From positions 1 to 7,553 of the forward strand of contig DVKN01000240.1 in NCBI GenBank assembly GCA_018716005.1: a stretch of DNA of 7,553 nucleotides, given 5' to 3'. Positions 5,269-7,553 of the stretch are shown here, piece after piece; the stretch's first letter is position 1, and each line of letters opens with the position of its first letter. The notes beneath the pieces are model-generated. The model was not told the DNA's origin. It saw nothing but the letters and a program-made list of their open reading frames with translations, and did not search any database. Made by a program: the position numbers and the translations under genes. Source of the DNA: Candidatus Scatomorpha stercoravium (GTDB lineage: Bacteria > Bacillota > Clostridia > Oscillospirales > Oscillospiraceae).

Positions 5269-6648
5269 TTACTCTTCGTCTTTGGGCAGGTACTTCTCGA
5301 TGTACTCGGGCTTGATGCGCTTGAGCTCCTTGGTGGGCAGAATCTTCAGAAGCTGCCAGCCGAGGTCAAGCGTCTCCTCGATGCTGCGGTTGGTCTCGTT
5401 GCCCTGGTTGACGTAGCGCTGCTCGAACTCGTCGGCGAACTTGGCGTAGAGCTTGTCGTCGTCCGAGAGGGCGGCCTCGCCGAGTATCGTCATGAGCTCC
5501 TTGGCGTCCTTGCCGCGGGCATAGGCGGCGAAGAGCTGGTTCATGGTGCCGGAGTGGTCCTCGCGGGTCTTGCCCTCGCCGATGCCCTTGTCCTTCAGAC
5601 GGGAGAGGCTCGGCAGGACGTCGACCGGGGGCACGATGCCCTTGCGGTGCAGCTCGCGGGAGAGGATGATCTGGCCCTCGGTGATGTAGCCGGTGAGGTC
5701 GGGGATCGGGTGGGTCTTGTCGTCCTCGGGCATGGTCAGGATGGGGATCATCGTGATAGAGCCCTTCTTGCCGATGCGGCGGCCGGCGCGCTCGTACATC
5801 TGCGCGAGGTCGGTGTACAGATAGCCGGGGTAGCCGCGGCGGCCCGGGACCTCCTTCTTCGCGGCGGAGATCTCACGCAGGGCCTCGGCGTAGTTGGTGA
5901 TGTCGGTGAGGATGACGAGGACGTGCATGTCCTTCTCGAAGGCCAGGTACTCGGCGGCGGTCAGCGCCATGCGCGGCGTGCTGATGCGCTCGACGGCGGG
6001 GTCGTTCGCGAGGTTCGAGAAGACGACCGTGCGGTCGATGGCGCCGGTGCGGCGGAACTCGTTTATGAAGTACTCGCTCTCCTCAAAGGTGATGCCGATG
6101 GCGGCGAAGACGACGGCGAAGCTCTCGTTCGCGCCGAGGACTCGCGCCTGGCGGGCTATCTGCGCGGCCAGCGCGGCGTGCGGCAGGCCGGAGCAGGAGA
6201 ATATGGGCAGCTTCTGGCCGCGGACCAGGGTGTTAAGGCCGTCTATCGTGGAGACGCCGGTCTGGATGAACTCGGCGGGGTAGGCGCGCGCGGCCGGGTT
6301 CATGGGCAGGCCGTTTATGTCGCGGTGGGCCTCGGCGAGTATGGCCGGGCCGCCGTCGATGGGCTCGCCCATGCCGTTGAAGACGCGGCCGAGCATATCC
6401 TCGCTCACGCCCAGCTCCAGCGGATGGCCGAGGAAGCGGACCTTTGTCTCGGCCAGGTTGATGCCCTGCGCGCTCTCGAAGAGCTGCACGACTGCGGTGT
6501 CGCCGTCGACCTCAAGCACCTTGCAGCGGCGGATTTCGCCGTTGGGGAGCTCCAGCTCGCCGAGCTCGTCGTATGTGACGCCCTCGACCTGCTTGACCAC
6601 CATCAGAGGGCTTGCGACCTCGGCTATAGTCTTGTATTCGCGGATCAT
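5269..6648 (-). CDS. ntpB: V-type ATP synthase subunit B (non-catalytic)
   Basis: The 459-aa product is a full-length V/A-ATPase B subunit. The N-terminal beta-barrel (about 1-75) begins MIREYKTIAEVASPLMVV. The nucleotide-binding domain carries the degenerate P-loop SCSGLPHAALA (151-161), which lacks the Walker lysine, as expected for the non-catalytic subunit. PPVDVLPSLSRL (340-351) is the ATP synthase alpha/beta signature; R350 in it corresponds to the arginine finger that reaches the catalytic site on A in the Enterococcus enzyme. A C-terminal helical domain follows. Three B subunits alternate with three A subunits in the soluble head. The ATG overlaps the TGA of subunit A as ATGA, a standard translational coupling for stoichiometric subunits, and a GGTGAGGAAG ribosome site precedes it. 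Ile codons here are mostly ATC, unlike in the helicase, consistent with high expression. Confidence 0.97.
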   Translation of the reverse strand: MIREYKTIAEVASPLMVVKQVEGVTYDELGELELPNGEIRRCKVLEVDGDTAVVQLFESAQGINLAETKVRFLGHPLELGVSEDMLGRVFNGMGEPIDGGPAILAEAHRDINGLPMNPAARAYPAEFIQTGVSTIDGLNTLVRGQKLPIFSCSGLPHAALAAQIARQARVLGANESFAVVFAAIGITFEESEYFINEFRRTGAIDRTVVFSNLANDPAVERISTPRMALTAAEYLAFEKDMHVLVILTDITNYAEALREISAAKKEVPGRRGYPGYLYTDLAQMYERAGRRIGKKGSITMIPILTMPEDDKTHPIPDLTGYITEGQIILSRELHRKGIVPPVDVLPSLSRLKDKGIGEGKTREDHSGTMNQLFAAYARGKDAKELMTILGEAALSDDDKLYAKFADEFEQRYVNQGNETNRSIEETLDLGWQLLKILPTKELKRIKPEYIEKYLPKDEE

Positions 6649-7553
6649 TCTTCCTCACCCCTCTCAGCGATAGCGGCGACCTCGCCCTTCATCTCCTCGA
6701 TGATGGCGTCGAAGGTCGCGTCGACCTCGTCCTGCGGCACCATCTTGGCGCGGCCTATGCGCTCGCGCGCCGGGATGTTGAAGAGGGCGTTGATGTCGGC
6801 GCCCTGCGGCAGGGCCGCGCGGCAGACGTCGTCGTACCGGAGCACCATGTCGAGCAGGCGGAACTGCTTGTGGTAGCTCGAATAGGCGTCCTCGTCGACG
6901 AAGGCGTTCTGCTGCAGGAAGTCCTCTCGGACCATCTTGGCCGTCTCGAGCGTGAGTCGGTCGGCGGGGCTCAGGGAGTCCTGGCCGACGAGGCGGACAA
7001 TCTCCTGGAGCTCGGCCTCCTCCTGCAGGATGTGCATGGCCTTGTCGCGGTTAATCATATACTTCTCGCCGAACTGCTCGTTGTACCACGCGCGGAAGTT
7101 GTCCACGTAGAGGCTGTACGAGGTGAGCCAGTTTATCGCCGGGAAATGGCGGGCGTAGGCGAGCGAGCTGTCGAGGCCCCAGAAGACCTTGACTATGCGC
7201 ATGGTCGCCTGGGAGACGGGCTCGGAGGTGTCGCCGCCCGGAGGCGAGACGGCGCCTATCGCGGTGACGGAGCCGCGGCGGTTGTCCGCGCCGAGGCAGT
7301 CGACGACGCCGGCGCGCTCGTAGAACTGGGCGAGACGGCTGGCAAGGTAGGCGGGGTAGCCCTCTTCGCCGGGCATCTCCTCAAGGCGGCCGGACATCTC
7401 GCGCAGGGCCTCGGCCCAGCGGGAGGTGGAGTCGGCGAGGACGGCCACGTCGTAGCCCATGTCGCGGAAGTACTCCGCTATGGTGATGCCGGTGTATATG
7501 CTGGCCTCACGCGCGGCCACAGGCATATCGGAGGTGTTCGCGATAAGCACGGT
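6645..7553 (-). CDS. ntpA: V-type ATP synthase subunit A (catalytic), C-terminal part
   Basis: The window contains 302 codons plus the stop; the 5' part lies beyond the right edge. There is no real start here: the GTG near 7550 is internal, because TVLIANTSDMPVAAREASIY is the middle of the A subunit. LADSTSRWAEALREMSGRL, EMPGEEGYPAYL and the GAVSPPGGDTSEPVS segment are characteristic of the catalytic subunit's nucleotide-binding domain, and WGLDSSLAYARHFPAINWLTSYS is the conserved region that follows. The C-terminal helical bundle completes the chain and ends GEEE. The family is usually about 580-600 residues, so roughly half is present; the Walker A P-loop and the non-homologous region are outside the window. 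A hydrolyses or makes ATP at the A-B interfaces and drives rotation of the D shaft. The stop codon overlaps the start of subunit B by 4 bases. Confidence 0.97.
   Translation of the reverse strand, partial: TVLIANTSDMPVAAREASIYTGITIAEYFRDMGYDVAVLADSTSRWAEALREMSGRLEEMPGEEGYPAYLASRLAQFYERAGVVDCLGADNRRGSVTAIGAVSPPGGDTSEPVSQATMRIVKVFWGLDSSLAYARHFPAINWLTSYSLYVDNFRAWYNEQFGEKYMINRDKAMHILQEEAELQEIVRLVGQDSLSPADRLTLETAKMVREDFLQQNAFVDEDAYSSYHKQFRLLDMVLRYDDVCRAALPQGADINALFNIPARERIGRAKMVPQDEVDATFDAIIEEMKGEVAAIAERGEEE

Noticed and set aside
4618..6876. A 752-codon open frame on the plus strand opposite the V-ATPase genes
   Set aside because: It spans three well-identified minus-strand genes and their junctions. 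Its translation is low-complexity (rich in L, V, A, E, D and G), as expected from the antisense of GC-rich codons. No independent start signals or domains were seen.
1..7553. CRISPR array, tRNA or rRNA genes, insertion sequences
   Set aside because: No regularly spaced repeats, no tRNA-like cloverleaf, no rRNA sequence and no transposase or paired terminal inverted repeats were noticed on either strand.

Overview
The window looks like chromosomal DNA of a high-GC anaerobic Firmicute, most likely a gut clostridium of the Oscillospirales type. The evidence is a bacterial-style V-type ATPase operon (A-B-D order), a ZIP metal transporter whose N-terminus resembles clostridial proteins, a Suv3-like RNA helicase with a C-terminal zinc ribbon, and a decayed serpin. 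The taxonomic call is an inference; no rRNA gene is present. Core genes sampled by eye run at roughly 60-80% GC, while the stretch from about 131 to 1400 is much more AT-rich (roughly 35-60% in the lines I counted).

Layout, left to right. Positions 1-130 (minus) hold the first 43 codons of a ZIP-family metal transporter. A perfect 18-bp palindrome with a 3-base loop follows at 150-188. Positions 215-1213 (minus) encode a 332-aa protein with an N-terminal four-cysteine zinc ribbon, an unrecognised middle, a charged helical region and a C-terminal SHOCT domain. It begins with TTG and has its own leader and a good sigma-A-type promoter. The gap at 1214-1716 is not empty. It holds that promoter, the last ~45 codons of a serpin gene joined out of frame to another start (1349-1586, minus), and two divergent promoters at 1618-1681. 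Positions 1717-3933 (plus) encode a 738-aa Suv3-type DExH helicase, closely followed by a class I SAM-dependent methyltransferase (3939-4550), probably in one operon. A strong bidirectional terminator (4571-4602) separates them from the convergent V-type ATPase operon on the minus strand: subunit A (3' part, 6645-7553), B (5269-6648) and D (4603-5256).

How the parts work together. V-ATPase subunits A, B and D form the catalytic hexamer and central rotor stalk of a rotary ion pump or ATP synthase; its ion specificity is set by subunits outside the window. The helicase and methyltransferase share a transcript and may act on RNA together, but only the helicase's RNA role has support from its family. 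The AT-rich segment with the zinc-ribbon/SHOCT gene, next to the serpin scar and directly before the ZIP start, looks like acquired DNA in a spot that has been rearranged. I see no complete, recognisable new defence or mobile system. The least explained items are the zinc-ribbon/SHOCT protein and the helicase-methyltransferase pair.
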